A program made the translations under genes and the position numbers. The notes below the pieces were generated by a model. That model worked only from the letters and a program-made list of their open reading frames with translations, did not search any database and was not told the origin of the DNA. Positions 10,902 through 23,632 of a stretch of 64,000 nt of DNA are shown one piece after another; within the stretch, counting starts at the first letter, position 1; every line of letters begins with the position of its first letter. The DNA comes from Utricularia gibba (taxonomy: Eukaryota; Streptophyta; Magnoliopsida; Lamiales; Lentibulariaceae): NCBI GenBank assembly GCA_002189035.1, contig NEEC01000019.1:1488001-1552000 (forward strand), read 5' to 3'.

Positions 10902-13900
10902 TTACAACCGCTCAAACGGAGAAGGGCTCAGCAGTGACTCTTCCACCTCCCGGAAACCGACGTACACTGGAGTCGTTTGGTGCGCCGGAAGTGGCAGCCG
11001 TTTCACCTCCGCCATGTACCTGGTTTTCCAGTCACCAAAAAACACGCAGCATATGAGCTAATGATGCAAAGAGCAGGTGGAAGGAGATGAAACTAGAGAC
11101 TCCCACCTGTTGGCTGCGCTTGTGATCTTATCACGGATGCCTTTATTGACTGTTGTGTGACCGGCTGAAAACTGTCCGCCCAGAATTAGGGAAGCTCCGG
11201 CGGCGCTTGTGCCCATCTTCTGAGCAAAAATCGTCATTGCCCACTCGCGAACTATGACCAGAATCGATCGGAGAATCCGAAGCCGTAGAACCGGAGATGG
11301 AAGAATTGCGCCATTCGATAGCAGCTGGTCGTAGGTGTTGAGTACAGGTTCAACTGATCCCTTGCAAGCAGCAAGGATGGACCTTGCTACGTCTTCGTCG
11401 CCAATGGTTTCAACTCCGGAAGCCACTCGCTCCTATCATCATTCAAGTGGCATCTTGTTACAGAGAGAGGATGTGATAGAAGAAAACACAATGGAATGAT
11501 TCTTCAACGGAGGCCAACAGTGAGCTCTTACCTGAGCTGCCTTCTCAAGATGAAGGCACAGTGTATCCAATGGCAAATTAGTTCCATCTCCGGGAAAAAC
11601 TTGTGAGCCAACTCTTTTAAGCACCTCACATGCTTCAGCAATGCCACCTTTAAGAATGGATTTATCGATCAGTCTAGCCCATGTCTCTCTCAAAATGCTG
11701 CTATCTGCATCACTGGAGTAACTAGCGAAGTACTGCATTTCCAAGCATTCCTGAAAACAGGCAGGCCATGGGGTAAACCATCTTTAAACTATTATGCAAG
11801 GACAGAAGAGAAGATGAAAATGCAAAGCATTTGTATGAATGCACAACTGCAATTAGAATAAGATTTTCTGTAGTCATTACGAACCTCCCAGAGCTCAAAA
11901 GGCAAAGCGTATTCGTTGTATAATTGGGTGATGGGTTTTAAGTCCACTGACAACTCCCGAGCCTTCTCTCTGAGTAAAAGAACACTACCAGAAGTATCAG
12001 GTCCACTATATGCAGATTCTGACTGAGCAGCTTCCATATTCGAAGCTGTAGTCTCCAGTACATTTTTAATCTTCATCTGAAACTGAAGAATAGTGAGCTT
12101 ATCATCGAGAATATCAAGAAGTCCAGCATTCCCTCCAAATCCATGAAGATTATCAGATCCAGTGCCACTCTTTGCCTGCAGAACAGCATTACTCAGGTAC
12201 TGGTGCCTGCCAAAACAAAGAAAACTTTAATATTTACCTTCAAAAGAAAAAGGAATGAGCTCTCAGAAACCATTCCAAGAACGGAAAATTTGATTAGTGC
12301 TGTGTTTAATTTATCCTGACAAAAGAAATATACATAATACCTTTGCTCAAGGGTTGGTGTATTTGCAGAATCTGCACGCCTTTCTGCCAACCTGAACAAT
12401 ATTTGAGCAGCCAGACCATGTTGCCGTTTTGAGACATAATACCTTGCCAGAAGTTCGGTGTACTTTTTCTGGGGAGATGGTAGAGGTTGGCGAGAGTGAC
12501 CCATAGGAGAAATACGAGATGCAGCCCAAGGATCTGCTACCTGAAAGAGAGATGGTAGAGACGATTACTGAATGCTATATAAATTTTTTCTAGGGAAGAT
12601 AGTCAACCATTCTGTTTCAGCATAATGATTAGAAAAAAATGTAGAGAAAAAGCTTCTTCTAGTATGTGTAAATATGACACGAATCAAGCAATCAAGAAAT
12701 GAATCAAGTGATAAGAATGAAACCTCTTGAGTAGATTCACGTCCAGCATTTTGTAAGAACTGGACCAAATCTGGTCCTCCATATTCTAACAACTCATCAT
12801 CGAAGCCTAGATCAATAAGTGTACGATACAGATACTCATGGAAAAGTTTGTCTGAAGATTGAACACCAAGTTGAATGATCTGGCATATGTACTTCCTTCG
12901 AGAAGCCTGATCAACGGCAGTTTCAACAGGAGGCCGGAAAGTAGATCTAGAATCCTTTCCTGAAACCTCACCTTTGAGAGAACGCAGAGCATTAGCCACA
13001 ATTTCATAACACTGAATACGGGTTGAAAGTGCATGCTCTCGAACTGCCAATTCTATCTGATCATTGTAAGCTTCACCATCTGGATCTAGAGCATGGGCCC
13101 TCAGCAAAGGTAATCGGACAACAGCTTCATAGAATCTGCAAGGTCATAAGTAAGCAGGAAAGCTCTCGACTATTTCACAAATGTCAATCCACAAAAACAA
13201 ACCTTAAATCTTCAAAAAGTTTGCACACGGAGCGTATATCAGCAAATGCAGGGATTTTACTCAGATGATTAAATGCCTCCCTAGCTAGGGATTCCCTTTC
13301 CTCTGCACCAGAAGCACTAGCAGCTTTTTTAAGACATTCAACTGCTACATAGAACATTCGATCAGTTTCCCAGTAATAACTTGGACAACCATCACGCATT
13401 CGGTTACTGATATCATCTACTGTTCCCCTCCCATCAGGACCTGTATAGTACTGAATGCATGGATAACATATGTAAGTGATTAAAGGCTCGTTTTAAACAT
13501 TATAAAAAATATGAAGAAAATAAGTTACGCTATATGAAGAAACAGACATAAATAAAAGCTTCAGAATACAATTATGAATCAACTTGAGGAGGCTAATAAT
13601 TAAACCAACTGAAAGGTGGCATACCTCCATCAGAGCATAAATAAGCCTTCTTGAAAATCTATCTCCGGCTTCTGAGCATACTAACTGGTTGAATGTTAAC
13701 TCAACTACTGCTTGCCTGTCGCTTTCGTCAAAGCTTTGAACCAGACGCACAACAGCATGTTGTGAAAGAATTTGAAGCAAAAAAAGTGCTTCTCCACATC
13801 TAAGAAGCAACTGTCTAATGCACTCCATAGCTCTTACCTAAAAAAACCATATGCTTAATCACAAAGGTGGAAATATGCCAAATGAAGAAATTGATGAGAA

Positions 13901-16886
13901 ATAATATGCAATGAACCTCCATGGCAGCCAAGTCAGCTCCACTATATGGCATACGCTGCTTTTTGTTCGAAGATTCACCCTCCCAGAATCTCTTGAACCA
14001 AACAGATTCCGTGCCATACTTCTGTCACCAGCAACTAGATCTGATCCGGATCCAATTAAGATCGAACCAGTAATATCTCCCATGCCAGAAACATATCCAT
14101 GAAGTCCTCGCCTCATATTCCATCGAGACCTTAGAAATTTCTCAAGGGAACGAATCTTATCTTCAAGAAGATGCATTGCAGCAAGAGAAAGTCGACAACT
14201 TATAATGCCATCATGAGGGATACTATCTGCTGACGGAGAGCCACTTCTAATGACAAAAACAGGAAAGTCCCACAGTGGCAGAAGTAACCTTGACGTGCAG
14301 AGACACAAACCCTCATACGCACCTGAAAAGATTGGTTCAGATTCTTGAACGACCTGACCCATGCTGAAACCCCCAGAAACATTTCTAATGGTTGATGGCC
14401 CACCACTTCCTTCTAACTGCGGCAGTCCAACGACTCTGGATCATCAAAAGTTTCAGCTGCCTTCTCAGCAACTACATTGCTTATGAATGTCCCAGTACAT
14501 GCTATACGTGCAGCAAGCAGTAAACACATTGCAGCTGCTTCTCCCGCACCAAAACGACTAAAAAAGTCCTCAATGAGCGATCTTGGTGGGTTAGACTCAA
14601 GCAATCTCCTTAAAATTTCAATTGGCCTGTTAAAAGCTATTTCCATCACACCCATCGTACTGAATATGATCATTTCTCTTCTAGGCAATATATGCTGAGT
14701 AGAAAGGTCACCTCTAGCCCAAAGTTTCAGGGAGGCCTTTTCAGAAGACTCATGTGGACACTGATATCCACAAAGCCCTGATTCTGAATACAAGGACTCC
14801 ACAACGGATGCTGTGTCTTGCTGGTGAAAGACATCGGCCACAAAAAGCATTCTACCATCAACAGGAAGTGATGATACTGATTCTTTAAGTGCACGAGAAC
14901 TCCGTGGACCTGTTACCAGACTCCCAGAAGCAGAGGATTGAGAAATAGAATCTCTTTTAACAATTAGAAGAGATGAAAGAGCAGATGGAGATGAATCAGA
15001 GAGGATCAAAACAGAAGAAGAATAATGCGCCGATTCAATTTTCAATGCAAAGTCATCACTTTGAGATCTTCCAGCAAGAGATAGAACTCCTCCAGTAGGA
15101 GGAGCAGGTCTAGTAGACACAACCTTTAAGCAGCTGGGTCTTTGGTTATTTGATTCAAGCCCACCGTTGTTTCCACCTGATGAATATGTTGAGAGGTACA
15201 TTCTACGTCCATCGGACAAAATGGCGACAAGATGCACCCAATTTGACTCCAAGGTTGATACAGGGAACATGCACACTATAGAACATTTGGCTGATCGAGG
15301 AGCCCTTGAGCCTGCTGGCTGTCTGCCACCATGAGCAATCAAGTCTCTCTCTTCAGCCACCTTCTTGACTGGGCCATCTCCACCTGGCCCAAGTGAGAAC
15401 ACTTGTATTTTCATCTCCTCAGATCGTGCATATAAAATATTCCTCTCAGAATCAACCACCATTTCAACTATAGGATCAACAGCTCCAAATTTGAAAACAT
15501 TTGGAACAATCCACCTAAGCAAACGGAAATATCATGGCTGAGAAAACTCTAAGATATCGAGAACATAAGCGAAAAGCATTTACGAAACTCTATGGGTTGA
15601 GAAATATCATGGCACCGAAAGGGACTTAAGTAGAAGGATAATGATACCTTGAAATTAAACTTCCCAAGCCACCAGTTATGCACACCTTACGACAATGATT
15701 TTGCCAACCCAAACCATTTGTATACTGCAAAGTATATAGATGACCATCCCTGCCAGCTAGAAATATATGGCCATCAGCAGTGCTAGTGACACACGTCATG
15801 GTCACCCCATCAGATGAAATAGTATACTCTTGTAGCGGTTGCAATGAGACCTCTGAATACAGGTCAGCTTTACCACCTCTTCCAGAACAACATACCCCAA
15901 CAAGAACAATCTGTAGTACGTGTAAGATGGAAAAATCTAAGTTTTAAAGGATTAAAATAAAAGGAGTTTCCAACATATTTACCACGCACCATATGTGATA
16001 TTTGTACCCATGCATACCAAAAAAAAAAAAAAACGGAAATCAAGATTATGAATACAACCTCAACTGGAGTTGCCAGAACTAGAAGATACTGAATGGCCTC
16101 GACAAAAACCCCAGGTGTAGCTTTTGCCAAACCAACAGCACAGATAGCTTGCTCGTCCACACTAAATTCAGCACATTCCCCATCCCTGCATTTGAGTTTT
16201 GCACACATGATTCAACTGTGGATGTACCAAGAACACTCTGAAATCAAAATGTTTTTTTCCTACGGTGAATAGAAATTAAATACGCAATTACCATTTGTCA
16301 AATCTCCAAATAAACAAGGAGTTGTCTACTGAGGCCCAAGCTCTCCTAATTTCTGGAAATATTCCACATAAAGCTGTTCCTTCACCCCCGGCTGCATTGT
16401 ATCTTTGGATCAACACCGGTGGCAGCTCCCACGTGTTTAGAACTTCAACAGGGGGTGCCCACTGCAACAAACATGAAACCAAGTGACTTTATTACGATAA
16501 AAAAAAATAAAGAACATCTTATAACCGATATCACAACTCAAATTTGAATATAAACTTTACTTCAACTCATTGCAGAGCGGCCATCATCTCAATTATCCAA
16601 ACTGAATCTGGCTTAGGGGTGAGCATATGTACTACATGGCTTCCCAATACCACTAAAATAAGATCTTACCTAAAAAAACTGTACCGGCCTAAAAATCCCA
16701 ACTTCCTAAATAGAAACAGAAAATACAAATCACCTCTCGTGGTTGACAAGTGTAGGGGTGGCTCGCATATCTTGAAGCTTCCAAGGATTCTTCAATGTCG
16801 ATGTGCCCAGCAACCTCTCGTCCAATGCGGTCACTTACAACTAAACCCGCGTTGGAGACGTCCTTGAGAATAACCTCGCCATCCAT
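10902..16886 (-). CDS. NUP155: nuclear pore scaffold nucleoporin NUP155, with two apparent frameshifts
   Basis: A long gene of about a dozen exons. The first is 16886-16734 (MDGEVILKDV...ASRYASHPY), the second 16461-16292 (GEGTALCGIFPEIRRAWASV), then parts ending with the 11432-11107 exon and a last exon 11019-10902 (...VKRLPLPAHQTTPVYVGF...ESLLSPSPFERL). The N-terminal half is the beta-propeller (SDGVTMTCVTSTADGHIFLA), the rest the helical solenoid typical of the Nup155/Nup170 family, an inner-ring scaffold component. The large exon 15515-13917 needs two frame changes: near 14435-14439, where AETFDDP must continue to GLPQLEGSGG, and near 13979-13985, where MARNLFGSRDSG must continue to ESSNKKQRMPY. 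Each fits loss of one base. Other exons join cleanly, so sequencing error is more likely than a pseudogene. Confidence 0.9.
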
Positions 16887-17363
16887 TATCTGCCTTTCTT
16901 CGAGGTCACCCTGAAAACGCAGTGACCGACGCCACCCTCTGCTAATACAAACAACGACTTCAGCAACGACGCCCCTTTCACCAACCGCCGAAGTGAAACG
17001 AAAACCCGAGTAGGATTTCACGAGGGTTTTTCCAAGGACTTGCGACCGCTGGCGGGGTCCAAAATCCAATTTCGCAGTCTTTCAAAACACGATGGGCATA
17101 TTCGTCTTTTGCTTTTTTTCTTGACCTCCAAAGAAAGGGTCATGACGAGTCGTTGGAGGAGTCAAACACGATTTTGTACAAGTTTTCGGATTTATAGATA
17201 TATTTTCCCATTTTCCAATAATGAAAAGAAAATTATTCAAATATCTTAAATATTTATTCAATATATTTCATTCCACACACACAACAAAAGTTTATTCAGC
17301 TTCTTTTACCACACACGGACAAATACACAAACACCTCATCGGCACCGTGATCCTGCTTCTCCT
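16887..17363. other. NUP155 promoter/5' UTR and sHSP 3' flank
   Basis: The open frame of NUP155 runs upstream to about 17069 without a better start, so this is taken as 5' UTR. The rest (17230-17363) is the 3' side of the small HSP gene, AT-rich. No other gene. Confidence 0.5.
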
Positions 17364-17825
17364 CTAACCGGTGATGTCAATGGCCTTGACCTCCGGCTTC
17401 TTGATTTCCACCTTAGGGACTGTAACAGTGAGGACTCCGTTCTCCATGGCCGCCTTCACATGATCCAGCTTCGCGTTCTCCGGCAGCCTGAATCGGCGGA
17501 GGAATTTGCCGCTGCTCCTCTCCACGCGGTGCCACCTATCGTTCTTCTCCTCCTGCTCCTTGCTCCTCTCCCCACTGATCTGCAGAATCGCCCCGTCTTC
17601 CACCTCCACCTTGACCTCCTCCTTCTTCAGTCCAGGAACATCCACTTTGAAGACATGGGCGTCCGCCGTCTCCTTCCAATCGATCTTCGCGTTCGCAATG
17701 GCGGTTGTTTCCGTTGGAAAATTGGCGATCGCGTTGAGGCCCTGGAAGGGATCCCAGATATCCAGCGAGAATGGATCGAAGATGTTGCTGCGGCGGTTAC
17801 CGAAGAAGCTTGGAATCAGAGACAT
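17364..17825 (-). CDS. cytosolic class I small heat shock protein (about 17 kDa)
   Basis: Intronless frame of 153 residues. N-terminus [10 protein letters not shown]...[12 protein letters not shown] is the class I (CI) hallmark. The alpha-crystallin domain spans about residues 45-137 ([20 protein letters not shown], then [20 protein letters not shown], then GVLTVTVPK), and the C-terminus carries the I-X-I anchoring motif (AIDITG). It acts as an ATP-independent chaperone that forms 12-mers in the cytosol and holds unfolding proteins. The start at 17825 is chosen over the longer frame to 17918 because MSLIP is the conserved class I start and the extra part lies in the 5' leader below the TATA box. 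Length equals family norm. Promoter elements are listed separately and predict strong heat induction. Confidence 0.97.
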   Translation of the reverse strand: MSLIPSFFGNRRSNIFDPFSLDIWDPFQGLNAIANFPTETTAIANAKIDWKETADAHVFKVDVPGLKKEEVKVEVEDGAILQISGERSKEQEEKNDRWHRVERSSGKFLRRFRLPENAKLDHVKAAMENGVLTVTVPKVEIKKPEVKAIDITG

Positions 17826-17921
17826 CCTTGAGGCTTTTTTCTCTTCACAGACTGACTGACGCTTGATTGATTTGGGAACTCGATCGAAAGCTGCTGATGA
17901 TCGACATGCAGGTAGCACAGC

Positions 17922-17929
17922 TATTTATA
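17922..17929 (-). promoter_or_regulatory. TATA box of the small HSP gene
   Basis: On the minus strand this reads TATAAATA, about 97 bases upstream of the ATG at 17825, a normal distance for a short plant 5' leader. Confidence 0.75.
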
Positions 17930-17954
17930 AGAGCATTTAGAGAACCCCCGGGTT

Positions 17955-17962
17955 TTCTCGAA
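17955..17962 (-). promoter_or_regulatory. partial heat shock element
   Basis: TTCtcGAA, two perfect inverted nGAAn modules, about 25 bases upstream of the TATA box. Likely a heat shock factor site that cooperates with the full element at 18034-18046. Confidence 0.6.
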
Positions 17963-18033
17963 GTCTCCAGACACACGGAGCACCTTCCCGTCCGGGCTCG
18001 GTGGAAGTATGTGGGCGTATCGTGAAGCACTAG

Positions 18034-18046
18034 AATATTCTGGAAA
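18034..18046 (-). promoter_or_regulatory. perfect heat shock element
   Basis: GAAtaTTCtgGAA, three alternating modules with correct 2-base spacing; this is the trimeric HSF consensus. It lies about 105 bases upstream of the TATA box. Confidence 0.8.
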
Positions 18047-18130
18047 TGGCATGAAACTACTCGAACAAGTCTCTTGATGAGGGGATCTGGAAAGATGAGA
18101 ATATTCAGGTAAAAAGATGAATTCCCTCAT

Positions 18131-18830
18131 TCAGCATGTGCATATCCACTGCTCGTGGTTCCATCGCCACTCTTTGGAGGTTAGAAATCTGTACTTGGGA
18201 AGGATGCTCAGATCTGCATCAGTTTGCCTCGTCCTGCAAGATCTGATACAATCTTTCTCAAAGATCAGGCGCTTTCTTCTGCATTGAGAATAGCTATGGT
18301 GCAAGGCAAGCAGGAGGGAAGAGGAAGCCAGGCATGCTACAACACCATACAATATGGCAAAAGTGACATGAATGGCAGGAATAGCACAGCAAGAAATAAG
18401 AGATTTTGCCATTGATTCAGGGTTCATCATGCCACCAAGAAATAGGAACAAGAATCATTCTTCAATTCAGCATGGTCTTTCATTCATAAATGAAGTTCAC
18501 AGACTAGCAGCATTTCTCCTACAAGAGGGATGCATTCACAAGCACAGAGAGAAGAACAGCATTCTTCAAATGAGCATTTCGAGCTTGAATAGAACAAGCA
18601 GTAGGATACGCAAAGATCCAAACCAATGGCAAACAAAAACCATGAATCGCCAGAATCAATCCACAGAAGACAATGAAATGGAGCCGCATCTGGGAACTTT
18701 GTTCCCTTCGGAGCACCAAGGTATTCGACTGCGTCCTCGCTCGCAATATAATTCTCTGCATCTCTACTCCAGTTTATCCCCTACCTCGAAGTCCACCTCC
18801 TGAATTCCATGAAACACTAACCATATGCGC
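18131..18830 (-). other. unassigned transcribed-looking region with two hydrophobic short ORFs
   Basis: Minus-strand frames 18451-18131 (106 codons; contains CAIPAIHVTFAILYGVVACL) and 18761-18519 (80 codons; contains LHFIVFCGLILAIHGFCLPL) both hold membrane-helix-like stretches. They lie in different frames and I see no convincing splice join or known family. It could be a small lineage-specific membrane protein, a decayed gene or a non-coding transcript. The rest up to 19316 holds a GC-richer block (19040-19110) that is probably the ASADH promoter. Confidence 0.2.
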
Positions 18831-19316
18831 CAGACGCTGAAAAGCATACCCACGAACCCAAATCCTAATCGGGAGATTGATTTTTTCCTTGTTAGTTCAA
18901 AGCAGCATTACGACCCTCAAAATAACGGCATATGAGTGCAACAGCGGGCTTCGAGTATCTCCCATCAGCCTAGGTTACTCAAGAAAACGGGCTGCAGTCT
19001 CGCATACGGGCATCGATGCTGCTGCCCGCTACTGAGCAGTGGATCCAAGAAAACTGATGAGCGAGAGGGGGGCGCCGGATGCGGCGGCTGAAAGCGCGCC
19101 GCCTCCGTTGTCTTGGAGTATCAGCCCGGAAGACATCTCAATAATTTGGATTCAGCACAAGCTTGCGAGTCGCGAACCCAAACCGTAAGGTGACAGAAGA
19201 CGGTGAGATTACTGAGTGCTTTTTCGGAGCCGTTGCGACTTTGATCACATTCTTCCGGTAACTCCCATTTTCGACCCAATATTTTTGAAATTCTTCATTT
19301 TTCGCCTTGACCCAAC

Positions 19317-21439
19317 ATGTATAACAGCTCCTTCCTTACATGCTTACTCACAGCCTTTCATTTAGATTCTGAACCCTACCGCCGTCGCCACGCCGCCAGG
19401 GATGGAGACTCATATGCTGGCATTCAATCATCAGCCATTTCTCAACGCGGTTTCCAGGCGATCCATTGGATGCTCTGCTCGACCCTGCGCAATCCGTTCT
19501 CCGTTCGTATGTCACTCCGAGAGGATGGCCCCTCCGTCGCCATAGTTGGAGTCACCGGTGCTGTCGGCCAAGAGTTCCTCTCCGTAATCTCCGACCGCAA
19601 CTTTCCTTACAGATCCCTCAAGCTTCTGGCATCGAGTAGATCAGCTGGTAAACCCATGACTTACGAAGGCAGAAACTACACTGTGGAAGAACTGACTGAA
19701 GACAGCTTTGACGATGTTGACATTGCTCTTTTTAGCGCTGGTGGAAGTATAAGCAAAAAGTTCGGCCCTGTAGCGGTTGCCAAGGGCACCATTGTTGTGG
19801 ATAATAGCTCTGCATTCAGGATGGATGAGGGGGTTCCCCTGGTGATACCAGAGGTGAATCCTGAAGCCATGGAAGGTATCAAGGTCTCGGGACGCAAGGG
19901 AGCGCTCATTGCAAATCCAAATTGCTCTACCATCATTTGTCTAATGGCTGCCACCCCATTGCATCGGCGTGCTAAAGTAAGGATTTTTATAAGCTGCTTG
20001 TTTGTTTCATTTCTTGTTTGTGATGGAGAAATAATCGTCGCGACGATGAAACATATCGCTTACAGAAAGGTAGACGACTTTGAAGAATATACCTTTGTCA
20101 AAGATTGATTCTTACCTTGCAATTGTTCTTTCATCTTAAATGAGTGACATACGTTTTTCGTATATCTGTTTTTTCAAGTGCTTGGGACACTATTCTTGTT
20201 ACATAATTTTTTATGGGTTTCAAGAATATTCTGACGGTTTAGTCATCCTTTTTGTTTTTGAGTTAGATCTGAGGTCCAATTTATACTTGTTTTGAAGCCG
20301 TGGTGGCAGACATTTTGGATTTGATTTCGATCACTATTAGTTGTATTTCTGAGCTGTAGTTCGGTTTTTCTCGCAGGTAAAGCGCATGGTTGTAAGTACC
20401 TACCAAGCAGCTAGTGGTGCAGGAGCTGCTGCTATGGAAGAGCTCGAACAACAGACACGTGAGGTAAATGAGTTCCTCTTGTTTCTGTTCTCCCCTTTAT
20501 TAGATCTGTGAAATGACGCAGCCTCTTACAGGTTCTAGAAGGGAAGGAGCCTACCTGTAAAATCTTTAAACAACAGGTTTTTCTTTCACATTTGAGTTTT
20601 GGAAACTTCTATAAACCATTTCCAATAAAATACGTTGTTCTGCAGTATGCATTTAACTTGTTCTCACATAATGCGCCTGTGCTTTCAAATGGTTACAATG
20701 AAGAAGAGATGAAATTAGTCAAGGAAACAAGAAAGATTTGGGTAAGCTTTTTGGTTTGGATTTCTGTAAGAATCGACTACAGGCACAATGGTTATTGTAT
20801 CAAACAATTTTGGAATCTACGCTGCAGAATGATAAAGATGTTAAAGTAACTGCCACCTGCATCAGAGTACCTGTTATGCGTGCGCATGCAGAGAGTGTAA
20901 ATCTTCAATTCGAGAATCCTTTAGATGCGGTAAGTGTAAATTTTTATGTAGTAGCACAGATGGAAGCACTTGTTTTTAGTGGTTGAAACCTTTACTGAAG
21001 CCTCCCAACACCCCCACCACCTATTTTGATGCATGAGCTAAATGGTTACTGTTGTTCTTCGCCAGGAAGCAGCACGAGAGATCCTAAGTGAAGCCCCTGG
21101 TGTGGTCATTATCGATGACCGAGCAGCTAACCTCTTCCCTACACCGTTACAAGTCTCAAACAAAGATGAGGTTGCAGTAGGAAGAATACGGCAAGATGTG
21201 TCACAGGATGGAAACTATGGGTAGGCACCCGCGTTCCAGGATTTCCCCCTTCATTCGACTAAATGCATGGCATGACATGCATCCTGCATTTTCGGTTGTG
21301 GAAAATAATTATATACCACTTTTTGTTGTGATCTAATTTGCATTTCTCTTGGATCAGGCTGGACATCTTTGTTTGTGGTGACCAAATACGCAAGGGTGCT
21401 GCTCTTAATGCTGTCCAAATTGCTGAAATGCTGCTATGA
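19317..21439 (+). CDS. aspartate-semialdehyde dehydrogenase, chloroplast
   Basis: Catalyses reduction of aspartyl-4-phosphate to aspartate semialdehyde, the branch step to Lys, Met, Thr and Ile. Exons: to 19976, 20377-20463, 20532-20576, 20646-20741, 20828-20929, 21066-21220, 21358-21439; all join in phase. Visible: NADP fold [17 protein letters not shown], active-site Cys in [21 protein letters not shown], and the terminal [19 protein letters not shown]. The mature part matches plant ASADH end to end. The N-terminus is unclear. The mature frame is open to an ATG at 19317, but a better transit-peptide-like start, [14 protein letters not shown]..., begins at 19402 in the next frame and would join the mature frame (VRMSLRED) if one base is missing near 19500-19510. 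I favour 19402 as the true start. Confidence 0.93.
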
Positions 21440-22268
21440 ATCTCTCTCCTTCTCAGGTTTGTGCATCAGATGAGCATAAGGTAAAATTTCTTGCAAAAAA
21501 GTTAGTTCAGTGCTCTGTAGCAGCATGTCCTGAAGTTTTCTGGGTTTTACAACTGTATTCCAAACCAGTTGTATGATTTCGGTTCAATTTCCAGTTTTGG
21601 ATGTAATCATGCTCATCAAAACCCAGATTGTTTTTTCTCATTCAACTGACGCTCCAAATTCAGAAGAATATACAGTACAAGATCTTCATGCTCAGGATCC
21701 AACCAAAATGGCGAGATATTAAATTGGTTAAGTAAAAACAACCCGACCCACATGAAAGAACTTGGTCGGAAGCTGGTTACCTGTTTCAGAACACAGCTTT
21801 CCGGCAACAACAGCAAGAACCCAAATCAAAACCAAGTTAGATGGAAGACAGAGTGGTGGATGAGATCTGAAGAAACCGCTTTCAGGCATTTGTACAAACA
21901 GTTGGAAGTCAGGAACCCGAGGAAACCACATTCAAAATTAAATGAATAAGTAATTGCACAGTAAATTAGATAACCCGAATACCAAATCGAATATTCATTT
22001 TAGAACTAAAAAATATAATTTTCCAAGAATTCTTTGTAATTATGTATCGTCAGGTTGCTCTAAAATCAGAACTGGAAATGCCGCTAAACGCGACCATCCA
22101 CAGCTCCCCACCGTGAAGTCCGAGCCATCGGAACAGCATTATACATCGAGAACTTCGGTAAATCCCCCCGCTTCTATTTCCATTGCAGAGCCAGAAACCA
22201 GCTTCGTTTCATTCCATCGGAAACAGTTTTCGCTGGCACGCCGAGAGCAACAAGATTTTGCTGCAGAA
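21440..22268. other. ASADH 3' region and promoter of BPA1-like gene
   Basis: No gene seen. An open frame from 21954 runs in frame into the next gene but lacks plant-protein character and is read as 5' leader. Confidence 0.4.
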
Positions 22269-23444
22269 ATGGATCAGGAGGAGAAAAAAGGAGAAGGGAA
22301 TCCACCGGCACCTCCTGCGGATTGGAAAATCAGCATCCCCCAGGTCAGTTGAAAGCCACGATCAAAAGCCTTCTTGATGGACGGATAAGCCATTTCGATT
22401 ATGGATCGCATTCGCAGACTAAGACGATAAGGGTGAGTAACATATCCGAACAAGTATCAGAGAGAGATGTCTTCGAGTTCTTCACCTTCTCAGGGACAAT
22501 TCAATACATAGAGATGCAGAGGTAAATCGCTGGAAATATACGATCAGAGTGAAAATCAGCACGGCACCAAAAGCTTTCAAGTTTTGCAGGGAAAGCGATG
22601 CTACGCAGCTTGCTTATGTTACCTTCAGGGAAGTTCAGGAAGCAGAAACCGCAGCCCTTTTGACGGTAGGCATCCTTGCTTAATCACTCAGCAGGCGCAA
22701 ATAGGATAACCTTTAATCCTCCAGGGGGCAGTTATATCTGGTCTCAGGGTGTCCATTACTCCTGACAAGGAGTATCAGCTTCCTCCAAACGCAGTGCCCA
22801 TCTTCTCGGTGAGTTGTATTGTGTGTGTCTCGTCCTGATAGATTTGGATGAATGGTCTAGTAAACTATTCCAGTACAGGAGGAGCAAAGTCCGAAAACAG
22901 GGGACTCTGGTTCAGTAGTAAAGAAGGCTGAGGAAACGGTGAGTACAATGCTGGCAAGGGGGTACGCATTAGGGAAGGATGCACTGAACAGGGCGAAGTC
23001 GTTCGACCAGAGGCACCAGTTGATATCGAACGCGACATCGACGGTGGCGTCGATCGATCGCAGGATCGGTCTGAGCGAGAAGCTGAGCATCGGGACCACG
23101 ATGGTGAATGAGAAGGTGAAGGAGATGGATGAGAAGTACCAAGTTTCCGGGATTACCAAATCGGCTCTGGCTGCCGCCGAGCAGAAGGCGACTGACGCCG
23201 GGTCGGCGATCCTCATCAATCCGTATGTCTCGAGTGGGGCTTCGTGGTTACGAATGCGTTGAGCGCCGTATCGAAGGCGGCGGAGGATGTGGGTGCCATG
23301 ACCTTGGAGAAGCTTGCTGAGGAGCAGAAGAAAGAAGCTCAGCAAAAAGAGAATGTTGCGCCTGCTCCAGAGCAATCAAATGAAGGTGAGAAAGGTGGCG
23401 CTGCTTCTATTCCTGCCACGTCTGCTGACGAGGAACACGTCTGA
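22269..23444 (+). CDS. BPA1-like RNA-recognition-motif protein (binding partner of ACD11 type)
   Basis: Exons 22269-22343, 22418-22521, 22590-22665, 22725-22808 and 22879-23444. The RRM has TIRVSNISEQVSERDVFEFF (RNP2 side) and QLAYVTFREVQEAETAALLT (RNP1 side, FVTF-type) and a long C-terminal helical region (VVKKAEETVSTMLARGYALG, then ALNRAKSFDQRHQLISNATS) that is the hallmark of BPA1/BPL proteins. In Arabidopsis these bind ACD11, a ceramide-1-phosphate transfer protein, and influence cell death and immunity. The last exon shows a frame break at about 23245: SSGASW continues as VTNALSAVSKAAEDVGAMTL only if one G is restored in a short G run; the unrepaired frame stops after four residues. Probable sequencing deletion. 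The first intron (74 bp) is inferred from phase and site quality. Confidence 0.85.
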
Positions 23445-23632
23445 TTTTTCTGATGTGTTCTTTTTTTCGGATTTTATATAATATAACATATATTTCAATG
23501 TAAATAAATATATATGGAACCATCAATAAATAACTGTAGAGAGTGTATGTGGGGCCCACGAGCAGGTTGGTATAAATAACTCTTTCACGCAGTTTCTGAA
23601 CCGTTCCATACAAAGTACTTCCAGTTTCAAAC

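Noticed and set aside
21954-22352. 132-codon frame running into the BPA1-like start
   Set aside because: Upstream part is AT-rich leader without protein character; the conserved protein begins at MDQEEKK (22269).
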